From positions 1 through 50,661 of the forward strand of contig WLST01000005.1 in the NCBI GenBank assembly GCA_009711295.1: a stretch of 50,661 nucleotides of DNA, read 5' to 3'. The first letter of the stretch is position 1. Every line of letters starts with the position of its first letter. The notes under the pieces are model-generated. The model did no database searches. It was not told where the DNA came from and saw only the letters and a list, made by a program, of their open reading frames with translations. Source of the stretch: Actinomycetota bacterium. Its GTDB lineage: Bacteria > Actinomycetota > Acidimicrobiia > Acidimicrobiales > Ilumatobacteraceae. Made by a program: the position numbers and the translations under genes. Positions 28,539 through 36,803 of this stretch are shown here, one piece after another.

Positions 28539-30091
28539 TAGATTGACCGGCCGGCGGCTTGCCAGTACTCGTCTTTGAGAAGTTTTTTGTACAGCTTTCC
28601 CGTGGGGTGGCGAGGAAGCTCTGGTCGAAAGTCAACACTGCGAGGGCACTTCAAGTCTGCTAATTGACTCTTGCAAAATATGATGAGTTCTTTGGCGAGA
28701 GCTTCTGCTTCTGACTCATTTGATGGCATTACATCGGGTTGTACAACTGCCTTGACCTCTTCGCCGAATTCGTCGTTGGGTACGCCAAAGACCGCAACGT
28801 CGACAACACGGGGATGGTTGATGAGTACATTCTCGGATTCCTGCGGATAAATATTGACTCCACCTGAAATGATCATGAAAGCTTTCCTGTCGGTAAGGAA
28901 GAGGAAATTGTCTTGATCTAAGTAGCCGACATCGCCGAGGGTAGACCACCCGCGACCTTGTGGGTCGCGCGATGACTTCGTTTTCTCGGGGTCGTTGTGG
29001 TACTCAAATTGTGTTTGACTCTCAAAGAAAATTGTTCCGGAGTCGCCTTGTGGCTGCTCATTTCCTTCTTCATCGCAGATATGTATGACACCTTGAATGG
29101 ACGTGCCGACGGTACCGGGATGGGCAAGCCACATCTCTGAGTTGCAGTAAACAAACCCGTTTCCTTCAGTGCCTGCGTAGTACTCGTGAATGACAGGGCC
29201 CCACCACTCAATCATTTGCTTCTTGACTTGAATGGGGCACGGTGCCGCGGCATGTATTGCTACTTGTAGAGAGGAGAGGTTGTAGCGCTGACGAACTTCC
29301 ACAGGCAACTTCAGCATTCTGACGAACATGGTGGGAACAAGTTGACTGTGCGTGATGTTGTACTTCTCGACGTAGCGCAAATATTCTTCGGCATCGAAGT
29401 GTTCCATAATGACCGATGTTGCCCCCGTGAACATCGTTGCGAGGTTAAAGCGCAGCGGAGCTGCGTGGTACAGCGGTGCAGGTGAGAGGTACACCGCATC
29501 TTGCGTCATAGAAAACAGCATTTGTGCAAGATTTGCAACGCCATTTTGCGTGGTGAGTTCTGTGCGCGGAAGAACGCCTTTCACGCCTTTCGGGCGTCCA
29601 GTTGTGCCACTTGAATAGAGCATGTCCATTCCGCTAATGCGCTCGGTGAGTGGTTCCGTGCTGTGTTGCTTGACGGCGGCCTCATATGCATCGAACCCGG
29701 GAATTGTTCCGTCAACCATGAGTCGCAAAGCGGCTTGCGGAATGTCGTTGATGATGTCGGCTGCTTGATCTGATTTGTACTTAGAGGTGATGTAGCCCTT
29801 CGCGCCGCAATCGTTGATGATGTAGGAAAGCTCATCGCTGGTGAGTCTGCTTGAGCAGGCGGTATAGATGAGACCTGCGTAGTGGCAGCCCCAAATCACT
29901 TCGAAGAAACGTGGGTGATTCTCCATGCATATGGCAATGTGATCGCCCACCTCAAAGCCACTTGCGCGGAGGAGATTTGCGAGCCGGTTAGCTGCATCGT
30001 CGAGCTGTTTGTAGGTGACGACTTCCCCAGTAGAGGCCATGATGTAGGCAGGTTTATTGGGTGTGGACTGTGCAAAATCTCCCGGGTACAT
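28538..30091 (-). CDS. Acyl-CoA ligase (AMP-forming)
   Basis: 517 residues from ATG 30091. It has the AMP-binding P-loop YSSGTTGRPKGVKG (residue ~170), EYYAGTEGNGF, GWSTLGDVGYLDQDNFLFLTD, the hinge RKAFMIISGG with NIYPQE, and the C-terminal catalytic Lys in PTGKLYKK. It activates a carboxylic acid to its CoA thioester, the substrate (fatty or aromatic acid) being unknown. The frame extends to a TTG at 30136, but TACTTT sits exactly 6 nt before ATG 30091. It is divergent from an acyl-CoA dehydrogenase, a likely functional pair. Confidence 0.88.
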   Translation of the reverse strand: MYPGDFAQSTPNKPAYIMASTGEVVTYKQLDDAANRLANLLRASGFEVGDHIAICMENHPRFFEVIWGCHYAGLIYTACSSRLTSDELSYIINDCGAKGYITSKYKSDQAADIINDIPQAALRLMVDGTIPGFDAYEAAVKQHSTEPLTERISGMDMLYSSGTTGRPKGVKGVLPRTELTTQNGVANLAQMLFSMTQDAVYLSPAPLYHAAPLRFNLATMFTGATSVIMEHFDAEEYLRYVEKYNITHSQLVPTMFVRMLKLPVEVRQRYNLSSLQVAIHAAAPCPIQVKKQMIEWWGPVIHEYYAGTEGNGFVYCNSEMWLAHPGTVGTSIQGVIHICDEEGNEQPQGDSGTIFFESQTQFEYHNDPEKTKSSRDPQGRGWSTLGDVGYLDQDNFLFLTDRKAFMIISGGVNIYPQESENVLINHPRVVDVAVFGVPNDEFGEEVKAVVQPDVMPSNESEAEALAKELIIFCKSQLADLKCPRSVDFRPELPRHPTGKLYKKLLKDEYWQAAGRSI

Positions 30092-30097
30092 CCTCCC

Positions 30098-30103
30098 AAA
30101 GTA
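30098..30103 (-). promoter_or_regulatory. Leaderless -10 element of the acyl-CoA ligase gene
   Basis: TACTTT on the minus strand, 6 nt before ATG 30091; the spacer GGGAGG looks like a Shine-Dalgarno but touches the start codon and would lie upstream of transcription. It supports the ATG over the TTG at 30136. Confidence 0.6.
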
Positions 30104-30153
30104 GCCGATCTTCGATCTGACGGCTTCGTTTAGCAAGGGCTCTGACCGTGCGG

Positions 30154-30159
30154 TAACTT
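30154..30159 (+). promoter_or_regulatory. Leaderless -10 element of the acyl-CoA dehydrogenase gene
   Basis: TAACTT, exactly 6 nt before ATG 30166. It is the divergent partner of the ligase promoter, about 50 bp away. Confidence 0.6.
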
Positions 30160-30165
30160 AGTGGC

Positions 30166-31365
30166 ATGTCCAGTACTACAGCCGTCTCAGAAGAACTCCT
30201 CGTCACTCAACTCGTTGAGCAATTGCTGAGTGAATTCCCACCTAGTTCCACCGATGCTTTGACTTTTTTAGGAGCTCAATTCGATCTCGGTCTTGCATGG
30301 GTGCAATTCCCGGTTGGTCATGGCGGTCTTGGTCTATCTCCTCGATATCAAAAAATTGTCAATGAGTACACCGCAAAAGCAGGCGCTCCGAACCCGTATT
30401 ATCGCAATCCCATTGGATACGGCATGTGCGGACCCACCGTTGTTGAATGGGGTAGCGAAGAGCAAAAGAAACGGTATCTCCGCCCACTGTTCACTGGTGA
30501 AGAAGTGTGGTGCCAACTGTTTTCCGAACCAGGTTCTGGGTCTGACTTCGCTGGTCTCTCGGCAAAAGGTGTGCAAGACGGTGAAGAGTGGATCGCCAAC
30601 GGACAAAAGGTATGGACCACGCTGGCCCACTTGTCGCGTTTTGGGTTGCTCGTTGTGCGTACCGATGCAGAGGCCGTGAAGCACGCTGGTCTCACAGCTT
30701 TCGTCGTTGACATGCAGGCTCCTGGTGTAGAAGTCCGTCCGTTGCGTCAAATGACCGGTGAAGCAGAATTCAACGAGGTGTATTTTACCGATGTGCGTAT
30801 CCCGCATTCTGAAATGTTGGGTGGCCCCGGTGATGGTTGGAGAGTAAGCCTCACCACATTGATGAACGAGCGAGTCTCTATTGGTGGAGCAGTGCCACCA
30901 CGGGGAACCGGCGTCATTTCCGGTGCGGTGAAACTGTGGAACGATTTGCCAAGTGACCGCAAAGATGCGTCAACTCGTGACGAACTCATGAAGTTGTGGA
31001 CACGAGCAGAAGTGCTGCGTCTCACCAACATCCGTGCGGGCCAATTGCGCAAGGTCGGTGTTCCAGGACCCGAAGGCTCCATTGGTAAAATGGAGAGTGC
31101 GAATCTCAACAAGGATGTTTATGAATTCTGCATCCAATTGATGGGTGCAGACGGAATGCTGTATGGCTCGTACGAAATGATTCGTCCTGAAACTGCGATG
31201 GGTTTCGAGTACATGCAAAAAGCATTCTTGCGCAGCCGTGCAAACTCTATTGAGGGTGGCACTACCGAGGTGATGAAGAATATTCTTGGTGAGCGAGTGC
31301 TCGGATTGCCGGGCGATGTTCGCGTTGATCGCGATGTTGCGTGGAGCAAAGTTCCGCGCAACTAA
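30166..31365 (+). CDS. Acyl-CoA dehydrogenase
   Basis: 399 residues. QLFSEPGSGSDFAGLSAKG (residues ~122-140) is the flavin-contact signature; WIANGQKVWTT follows, and a C-terminal AFLRSRANSIEGGTTEVMKN with ILGERVLGLP carries the EGGT region that usually holds the catalytic base. It oxidises an acyl-CoA to the 2-enoyl-CoA with FAD. The N-terminal domain is short (about 30-40 residues fewer than MCAD). It faces away from an acyl-CoA ligase, suggesting a shared acid-degradation role, possibly for a branched or side-chain acid. The end overlaps the CopD-like gene stop (CTAA). Confidence 0.88.
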   Translation: MSSTTAVSEELLVTQLVEQLLSEFPPSSTDALTFLGAQFDLGLAWVQFPVGHGGLGLSPRYQKIVNEYTAKAGAPNPYYRNPIGYGMCGPTVVEWGSEEQKKRYLRPLFTGEEVWCQLFSEPGSGSDFAGLSAKGVQDGEEWIANGQKVWTTLAHLSRFGLLVVRTDAEAVKHAGLTAFVVDMQAPGVEVRPLRQMTGEAEFNEVYFTDVRIPHSEMLGGPGDGWRVSLTTLMNERVSIGGAVPPRGTGVISGAVKLWNDLPSDRKDASTRDELMKLWTRAEVLRLTNIRAGQLRKVGVPGPEGSIGKMESANLNKDVYEFCIQLMGADGMLYGSYEMIRPETAMGFEYMQKAFLRSRANSIEGGTTEVMKNILGERVLGLPGDVRVDRDVAWSKVPRN

Positions 31366-31772
31366 ACAGCGCTCGACAACAAGATTCCGAAATAGAAAAT
31401 AACGAGGGAACTGAGGAGCCCAATTGCTCCTCCAATTGCTTTAACGCGCTTGCTAGGCGATGCACTATGTGCCAGTGTGGCAATTGCGCCGATGGCGACA
31501 AGAACAATTTTGATGCCGAGTGTTACCTGATATGAAGTGTCAAGCGCTGTGATGTCGGTATCGAAAATATTCCAAAAGCCCGTCACTACGAGCAGGGCAA
31601 ACGCTGGCCAGGCAACGCGCGCAAAGCCCTGTGCGGTGGTGGTGAGCGCTTCAGGGTGTGATTTTCTGAGCCGAGGAACGAGCCCACCGAGAACGATTTG
31701 CCCTCCGACCCAAACAGCGGTTGCTAAGAGGTGAAGAAAAATGCGAAGTGAGTCAAGCGTAGGGCTAATCAT
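31362..31772 (-). CDS. CopD-like membrane protein
   Basis: 136 residues with four membrane segments; the first holds LRIFLHLLATAVWVGGQIVL, a His-containing helix like the CopD domain of copper-resistance proteins. Copper transport is not proven, and the short form is a bare CopD domain. The start overlaps the ispH stop (ATGATTAG), so it is translated downstream of ispH. The stop overlaps the convergent acyl-CoA dehydrogenase. Confidence 0.65.
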   Translation of the reverse strand: MISPTLDSLRIFLHLLATAVWVGGQIVLGGLVPRLRKSHPEALTTTAQGFARVAWPAFALLVVTGFWNIFDTDITALDTSYQVTLGIKIVLVAIGAIATLAHSASPSKRVKAIGGAIGLLSSLVIFYFGILLSSAV

Positions 31773-32868
31773 GAGATGACGAACTTTCTTGTTGTCTTAA
31801 TGCATCGAGAACATTGCTAGCAGCGGTCTTTCTGTCGTCAATGTTGCGACGATGAGCTACGGGTACACCAAGCATGGTGTAGCAAGCGGTCAACGTGCTT
31901 GACTGCAAATCACGGATGTTGCGCGGCGGAGGGAAGTATTCATCTTCCTCGGTGACGCGCACTTCTTCAATGCCGTGTGTGGGCCGAAGAAACTGGAGAA
32001 CTTCTGTAACGAGTTCTTCTGGAGCAGAAGCTCCGGCGGTGACACCAACTTGACCGAATAGATCGTGTGGAAGCTCGCTCGCACTGTTGATGCGAAGCAC
32101 TCGCTTGCAACCCGAGTCAACGGCGAGGCGTTCTAGCGCACGAGTATTTGAAGAGTTGGAAGAACCGATCACGATGATGCTGTCACACCGCTCGGCCATT
32201 TGCATGAGAGCACTTTGGCGATTTGTTGTTGCAAAGCAAAGGTCACTACGGCCTGGAGACCAGACATCTGTAAATCGATTGCGCACCGCTAGCGCTACAC
32301 CCTCCCAATCGCGATGCGACAGAGTGGTTTGTGCAAGCAGTGCAAGTGGCTGGTCGAAATCTTGTAGTGCCATGACATCGGCAACGGTTTCGACTCGCGA
32401 AATTGATTGGGGGGCTACAGCCATGGTGCCCACAGCTTCTTCGTGACCTTCATGGCCCACATAAACGATGTGGTAACCCTTGGCTGATCGCACCTTTACT
32501 TCGTGGTGCACCTTTGTTACCAGCGGGCAGACGGAATCGACAACGTAGCTTCCGCGATGTCGGGCCTCTGCCACTACTTCTGGCGCCGAACCATGGGCAG
32601 ACAACATGATGGGCATGCCGCTGGGAACCTCTGAAATATTGTCAACGAAAATGACCCCGAGGTCTGTGAAGCGCTCAACAACAAGTTGGTTATGAACAAT
32701 TTCGTGATAGCAGTACACAGGGGCCGGGAAGGTGCGCACCATCCACGAAAGTGCTTTGATTGCCATTTCTACTCCGGCGCAAAAACCACGTGGCGCGGCG
32801 AGTAACACACGTTCCACGCGTGGCTCAGGCGCTAGTTCGCCCTGTGCTTCGTGTGACGTGGAGTCCAT
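31765..32868 (-). CDS. ispH: 4-hydroxy-3-methylbut-2-enyl diphosphate reductase
   Basis: 367 residues. The three [4Fe-4S] cysteines appear in GFCAGVEMAI (residue ~31), VDSVCPLVTKVHHEV and SDLCFATTNRQSAL. It makes IPP and DMAPP in the last step of the MEP isoprenoid pathway. N- and C-terminal extensions (about 20 and 40 residues) are typical of actinobacterial forms. TAATGT lies 9 nt before the ATG, divergent from the DUF512 gene. Confidence 0.93.
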   Translation of the reverse strand: MDSTSHEAQGELAPEPRVERVLLAAPRGFCAGVEMAIKALSWMVRTFPAPVYCYHEIVHNQLVVERFTDLGVIFVDNISEVPSGMPIMLSAHGSAPEVVAEARHRGSYVVDSVCPLVTKVHHEVKVRSAKGYHIVYVGHEGHEEAVGTMAVAPQSISRVETVADVMALQDFDQPLALLAQTTLSHRDWEGVALAVRNRFTDVWSPGRSDLCFATTNRQSALMQMAERCDSIIVIGSSNSSNTRALERLAVDSGCKRVLRINSASELPHDLFGQVGVTAGASAPEELVTEVLQFLRPTHGIEEVRVTEEDEYFPPPRNIRDLQSSTLTACYTMLGVPVAHRRNIDDRKTAASNVLDALRQQESSSSHD

Positions 32869-32877
32869 ATGCGCTCC

Positions 32878-32883
32878 ACATTA
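32878..32883 (-). promoter_or_regulatory. Possible -10 element of ispH
   Basis: TAATGT on the minus strand, 9 nt before ATG 32868, implying a leader of at most 2-3 nt. Confidence 0.45.
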
Positions 32884-32900
32884 GTTCGCTGAAGCACAAG

Positions 32901-32906
32901 TAGCCT
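32901..32906 (+). promoter_or_regulatory. Leaderless -10 element of the DUF512 gene
   Basis: TAGCCT lies exactly 6 nt before GTG 32913; this supports the GTG as start. Confidence 0.6.
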
Positions 32907-32912
32907 CTCTAT

Positions 32913-34367
32913 GTGTCTGTTTCCACCGAACTGAGTGCCCGTATTGTGGCTGTTCATCAAGATTCTCCTGCCCAAAAAGCAGGCGTACTTGTGGGTGATG
33001 TGGTTCTCAGTGTCAACGGGCAAGTAGTGCGAGACATCATTGAGTGGCACCATGCGGTAGACGAGGCAAGTATTTCTCTCGATATAGATCGCAATGGAAT
33101 GCCTTTTGAGTTTGATATTGAAAAGCGGGCTGGCGAACAACTTGGCGTGGAAATTTCAAGCGCCGTCTTCGACCGAGTGCAAACTTGTGACAACCATTGC
33201 TCTTTTTGTTTCATTTATCAGTTACCCAAAAATCTGCGCAAAAGTCTTTACCTGAAAGATGACGATTATCGACTGAGCTTTCTTTTTGGCAACTTCACAA
33301 CGCTGACACGTTTTACCGAAGCAGATCTTGAGCGCGTCATTGATCAAAAACTCTCTCCACTGCATGTGAGCATTCATGTCAGCAACCCGTGGAAACGCGC
33401 CGATATGTTGCGCAACGAGCGGGGAGCCGTCAGCCTGCGATGGTTAAAGGTGTTGCTTGAAAATGGAATTTCTGTTCGTGGTCAAATTGTGGTGTGCCCC
33501 GACCACAACAATGGCGAAGATCTTGAGCGCACTCTGATTGACGTTCTCGACCAGTACCCCCTTCTTGAAGCGGTCGCAATTGTTCCTCTCGGCCTCAGCC
33601 AGTTCAATCCGGAAGCGGAACTGCGCATTCATACTGCAGAAGAAGCAGCTGATGTAGTGACTCTTTGTGAAAAGTATCAATTAGTTGCAAAACAACTCTT
33701 GGGTAAGAAGATGTTTTGGCCATCTGATGAGTTCTATCTTCTTGGCGATATGCCCTTTCCTGACGCATCTTCGTATGGCGGGTATCCGATGTATGAAGAT
33801 GGTGTGGGAATTGTTTCAAGTTTCATAGAAGAGTTTCATGGTCGAAAGATCAACGATGATGAAACACTTGCACAGCAAACAAGCGGTTTTTTTGCCTCGG
33901 TTGACGGTGCAACACCCGGCGGATACAGATCTGTTCGTGACGGCAGTATTCAGAACCCTGCAGGTGACACGGGCTTACGTGTTGTTCACAGTCAACCCGT
34001 TGAGCTCACTCGTCGTGCGCCCTCGGTCACTTCCTCCTCGGGCAACGTAGGTATTTTGACCGGGGAGTATGCGGCAAGTGTTATTTCAGCACTAGTCAGC
34101 GATTACGGAGACCGAATTTCGGTTTTGCCCGTAGTAAATAACTATTTTGGGGGCAATACTGCAGTCTCGGGTTTGATGGTTGGCGAAGATATTCGCTCAG
34201 TCATGTTGTCTCATGTCGAATGTGGCGTGTTTCTTCTACCCGATGTGTGCTTGTCGGAAGGTCGCTTTCTTGACGGAATGACACTCGAGGACCTCCCGTC
34301 GTCGGTTGTGGTTCTCCCTACCGACGGTCATGCACTACGAAATTTTCTGGAAAAGGTAATGCAATGA
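32913..34367 (+). CDS. DUF512 protein: PDZ plus radical-SAM-like domain
   Basis: 484 residues. An N-terminal PDZ-like domain (residues ~8-70, SARIVAVHQDSPAQKAGVLV, then GDVVLSVNG) is followed by a CxxxCxxC cluster (CDNHCSFCF, residue ~91) in a radical-SAM-like barrel and a C-terminal DUF512 region (GKKMFWPSDEFYLLGDMPFP; LMVGEDI). The function is unknown. The gene precedes der in many bacteria, including Firmicutes, which hints at a role in ribosome assembly or RNA modification. Its stop overlaps the der start (ATGA). Confidence 0.85.
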   Translation: MSVSTELSARIVAVHQDSPAQKAGVLVGDVVLSVNGQVVRDIIEWHHAVDEASISLDIDRNGMPFEFDIEKRAGEQLGVEISSAVFDRVQTCDNHCSFCFIYQLPKNLRKSLYLKDDDYRLSFLFGNFTTLTRFTEADLERVIDQKLSPLHVSIHVSNPWKRADMLRNERGAVSLRWLKVLLENGISVRGQIVVCPDHNNGEDLERTLIDVLDQYPLLEAVAIVPLGLSQFNPEAELRIHTAEEAADVVTLCEKYQLVAKQLLGKKMFWPSDEFYLLGDMPFPDASSYGGYPMYEDGVGIVSSFIEEFHGRKINDDETLAQQTSGFFASVDGATPGGYRSVRDGSIQNPAGDTGLRVVHSQPVELTRRAPSVTSSSGNVGILTGEYAASVISALVSDYGDRISVLPVVNNYFGGNTAVSGLMVGEDIRSVMLSHVECGVFLLPDVCLSEGRFLDGMTLEDLPSSVVVLPTDGHALRNFLEKVMQ

Positions 34368-35698
34368 AACCCCATGTTGTCATCGTCGGTCGCCCAAACG
34401 TCGGTAAAAGCACTCTGTTCAACCGCTTCGTTGGCGGGCAAGTTGCCATTGTTGAAGACCGCCCAGGAATCACTCGCGACCGAAATACCCACGATGCCTC
34501 ATGGTTGGGTCGTGAGTTCAGTGTCACCGACACTGGCGGCTGGATGCCTGGAGGAAGCGACCTGGAAGAGAAGGTGTCGCGCCAGGTTGAGCAAGCGGTG
34601 AAGGAAGCAAACCTTGTTTTGTTTATCGTCGATGCCTCAGTTGGAGCCACTGACGATGATGAGCGCATTGGCATGTGGTTGCGTAAATCGGGAGCAACTG
34701 TTCTTGTTGTTGCTAATAAGTCCGACAACGAGCGTCGCGAAAATGACCGATGGAACTTCCTTTCTCTCGGTCTTGGCGAACCATGGCCAGTGTCTGCGTT
34801 GCATGGGCGTAGGTCTGGAGACCTGCTCGACGTCATCATTTCGGAGCTTGGGTTAGATACTCAAGAAGCGCCTGAAGTTGAAGAAGTCGATAACTCGCAC
34901 TTGGAGCCTTCAGACCCAGCACTCAAAGGTGTTCCGCGTGTTGCCATTGTTGGTCGACCAAATGTGGGTAAAAGCACCTTGTTCAACAAGATTGTTGGTG
35001 AAGAGCGCAGTGTGGTGCACGACATGTCGGGTACTACGCGCGATGCCATCGACACATTGATTGAAACAGTAGATGGCAAACTCATTCTTGTTGATACTGC
35101 AGGTATGCGCCGTCGTTCGAAAATCGATGATTCAGCTGAGTACTACTCTCTCGTGCGGGCCTTGCGTGCAGTAGACGAATCAGACATTGCGCTTCTCGTC
35201 ATCGATTCAACCGAAGGTGTCACAAGCCAAGATCAACGTCTTGCAGAGCGCATCGATGCCGCGGGTTGCCCGCTCATTGTTATTTTGAATAAATGGGAAG
35301 TGCTCGACACAGAGCGCCGTGAACAAGTGACGGCCGAAATGGCACGCAAGTTGTACTTCATTGGCGATGCCCCCATTTTGCGAGTGTCAGCGTTAACGGG
35401 TAAAGGCGTGCATCGTCTGTTGCCGGTGTTAAAAGACTCCATTGAGCAGTATCACCGTCGTGTACCAACACGTGATGTAAACCGCGTGATGTCTGATGCT
35501 CAGCAAAAACACCCAGCTGCTGGTGGTGCTCGTGTGCTTTATGCCTTGCAGGGCGCATCAGACCCACCAACATTTACATTATTTGTGAACCGAGAGCTTC
35601 CAGGTTCATACCTGCGTTATCTCGAACGCTCTATCCGCGAGGCCTTTAAGTTCGGTTCCACGCCCATCAAATTGCGCGTTAGGCGTAGGGCGGAGTAG
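34364..35698 (+). CDS. der: Ribosome-assembly GTPase Der (EngA)
   Basis: 444 residues with two tandem GTPase domains: GRPNVGKST at residues ~8 and ~192, DTGGW and DTAGM G3 motifs, and NKSD and NKWE G4 motifs, ending in a KH-like domain (TPIKLRVRRR). Der is needed for 50S ribosome maturation. A mildly acidic linker (residues ~165-180) joins the two G domains. Start overlaps the DUF512 stop. Confidence 0.95.
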   Translation: MKPHVVIVGRPNVGKSTLFNRFVGGQVAIVEDRPGITRDRNTHDASWLGREFSVTDTGGWMPGGSDLEEKVSRQVEQAVKEANLVLFIVDASVGATDDDERIGMWLRKSGATVLVVANKSDNERRENDRWNFLSLGLGEPWPVSALHGRRSGDLLDVIISELGLDTQEAPEVEEVDNSHLEPSDPALKGVPRVAIVGRPNVGKSTLFNKIVGEERSVVHDMSGTTRDAIDTLIETVDGKLILVDTAGMRRRSKIDDSAEYYSLVRALRAVDESDIALLVIDSTEGVTSQDQRLAERIDAAGCPLIVILNKWEVLDTERREQVTAEMARKLYFIGDAPILRVSALTGKGVHRLLPVLKDSIEQYHRRVPTRDVNRVMSDAQQKHPAAGGARVLYALQGASDPPTFTLFVNRELPGSYLRYLERSIREAFKFGSTPIKLRVRRRAE

Positions 35699-35701
35699 GT
35701 C

Positions 35702-35950
35702 ATGCCTTGGTGCGAACCATGTGCAAAATATTTCACCCCAACTGCAATGACTGCTGAGGGGTCATGCCCCGACTGCGGCGATAAACCTTCGTTACCCAAT
35801 GCGCACGGAAAAATTACTGCTGAAAACTTGAATCTGCGTGAGCTTGCTGGCATGACAGAGGCAGAAGCAAAGGCACCCTGGCACTTCAAGATGCTCCTCG
35901 GAGCTCTCGTTTTGTATCTCACTTGGAGGGTAATCAGCCTTTTCTCGTAG
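35702..35950 (+). CDS. Small zinc-ribbon membrane protein
   Basis: 82 residues, 3 nt after der. Four cysteines (CEPC, residue ~4-7; CPDC, residue ~22-25) form a zinc-ribbon. A single C-terminal membrane helix (MLLGALVLYLTWRVISLF, residues ~62-80) anchors it. A function is not known. Its place right after der and before tRNA-Pro suggests it is cotranscribed with der. Confidence 0.7.
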   Translation: MPWCEPCAKYFTPTAMTAEGSCPDCGDKPSLPNAHGKITAENLNLRELAGMTEAEAKAPWHFKMLLGALVLYLTWRVISLFS

Positions 35951-35960
35951 ACTTGCCGCA

Positions 35961-36035
35961 CGGGCTGTAGCGCAGCTTGGTTAGCGCGCTTGTCTGGGGG
36001 ACAAGAGGTCGTGGGTTCAAATCCCGCCAGCCCGA
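35961..36035 (+). tRNA. tRNA-Pro (anticodon GGG)
   Basis: A full cloverleaf: 7-bp acceptor CGGGCTG/CAGCCCG, GCGC D-stem, anticodon stem CTTGT/ACAAG with loop CTGGGGG (anticodon GGG, 35996-35998), and T-arm GTGGGTTCAAATCCCGC. Discriminator A at 36035; the 3' CCA is not encoded. The anticodon reads the CCC and CCU proline codons. Confidence 0.95.
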
Positions 36036-36045
36036 CAATTGTTTT

Positions 36046-36061
36046 CTCGTATTGATACGAG
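36046..36061 (+). other. Inverted repeat downstream of tRNA-Pro
   Basis: CTCGTA-TTGA-TACGAG forms a perfect 6-bp stem with a 4-nt loop 10 nt after the tRNA. It is not followed by a T tract, so it is not a clear terminator; it may protect or help process the tRNA 3' end. Confidence 0.5.
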
Positions 36062-36086
36062 TAGTTCACATTGAGGGGTTTCGCAA

Positions 36087-36803
36087 ATGAAAATTACAGG
36101 TTCGGTAGTTTTAGTAACTGGAGCCAACCGTGGTCTCGGTGCTGAGTATGTTCGTCAACTGCTCGATCGGGGCGCCTCCAAGGTGTATGCCGCAGCGCGC
36201 AAGCCGGAAACAATCACTACTCCCGGCGTAGTGCCTATCAAGCTCGATGTAACGAGCCCTAGCGATATTGCTGCTGCCGTTGAACTGTGTGGCGATATCA
36301 CAATGCTCATCAACAATGCTGGAGTAGTTATCGGCGGTCGCATCATGGCCGAGCATGCTTTAGAGAATGCCAAGGCAGAGTTCGAAACCAATGTTTGGGG
36401 TCCCTTCAACTTGTCGAAGTCATTTGCTCCCGCACTTGCTGCGAATGGTGGAGGTGTCATTGTCAATGTCTTGTCGGCAGTGTCGTGGCTCTCCATGAAA
36501 GAAGTTGCTACGTATGCAATGTCAAAGTCTGCAGCATGGTCAATGACCAATGGTCTGCGCTTAGAGCTTGCGCGGCAGGGAACCCTCGTTGTAGCCGTTC
36601 ATCCAGCATTTATCGATACCGACATGGCTGCTGGAGTCGACATGCCAAAGACCTCACCTCATCAAGTAGTGGAGCGAACATTGGACGGCGTAGAGCAGGG
36701 CGTTCCTGAAGTATTGGCCGACGACACATCTGTTTTTGTTAAAAACAGTTTGCCGAAGCACATCGAAACTTTCTATCCAAAAGTGGCAGCTCCTCGACCT
36801 TGA
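36087..36803 (+). CDS. Short-chain dehydrogenase/reductase
   Basis: 238 residues: LVTGANRGLGAEYV (TGxxxGxG cofactor motif), MLINNAGVV, catalytic Ser in NVLSAVSWLS and YAMSK (YxxxK). Classical SDR; substrate unknown. A Shine-Dalgarno (GAGGGG) precedes the ATG, so it is not leaderless. It overlaps the L,D-transpeptidase start (TTGA). Confidence 0.85.
   Translation: MKITGSVVLVTGANRGLGAEYVRQLLDRGASKVYAAARKPETITTPGVVPIKLDVTSPSDIAAAVELCGDITMLINNAGVVIGGRIMAEHALENAKAEFETNVWGPFNLSKSFAPALAANGGGVIVNVLSAVSWLSMKEVATYAMSKSAAWSMTNGLRLELARQGTLVVAVHPAFIDTDMAAGVDMPKTSPHQVVERTLDGVEQGVPEVLADDTSVFVKNSLPKHIETFYPKVAAPRP

Noticed and set aside
36046-36061. Terminator after tRNA-Pro
   Set aside because: The hairpin is perfect but short and lacks a following T tract; recorded only as an inverted repeat.
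35617-36069. 150-residue minus-strand ORF
   Set aside because: It runs across the 3' end of der, the zinc-ribbon gene and tRNA-Pro, all better supported on the other strand.
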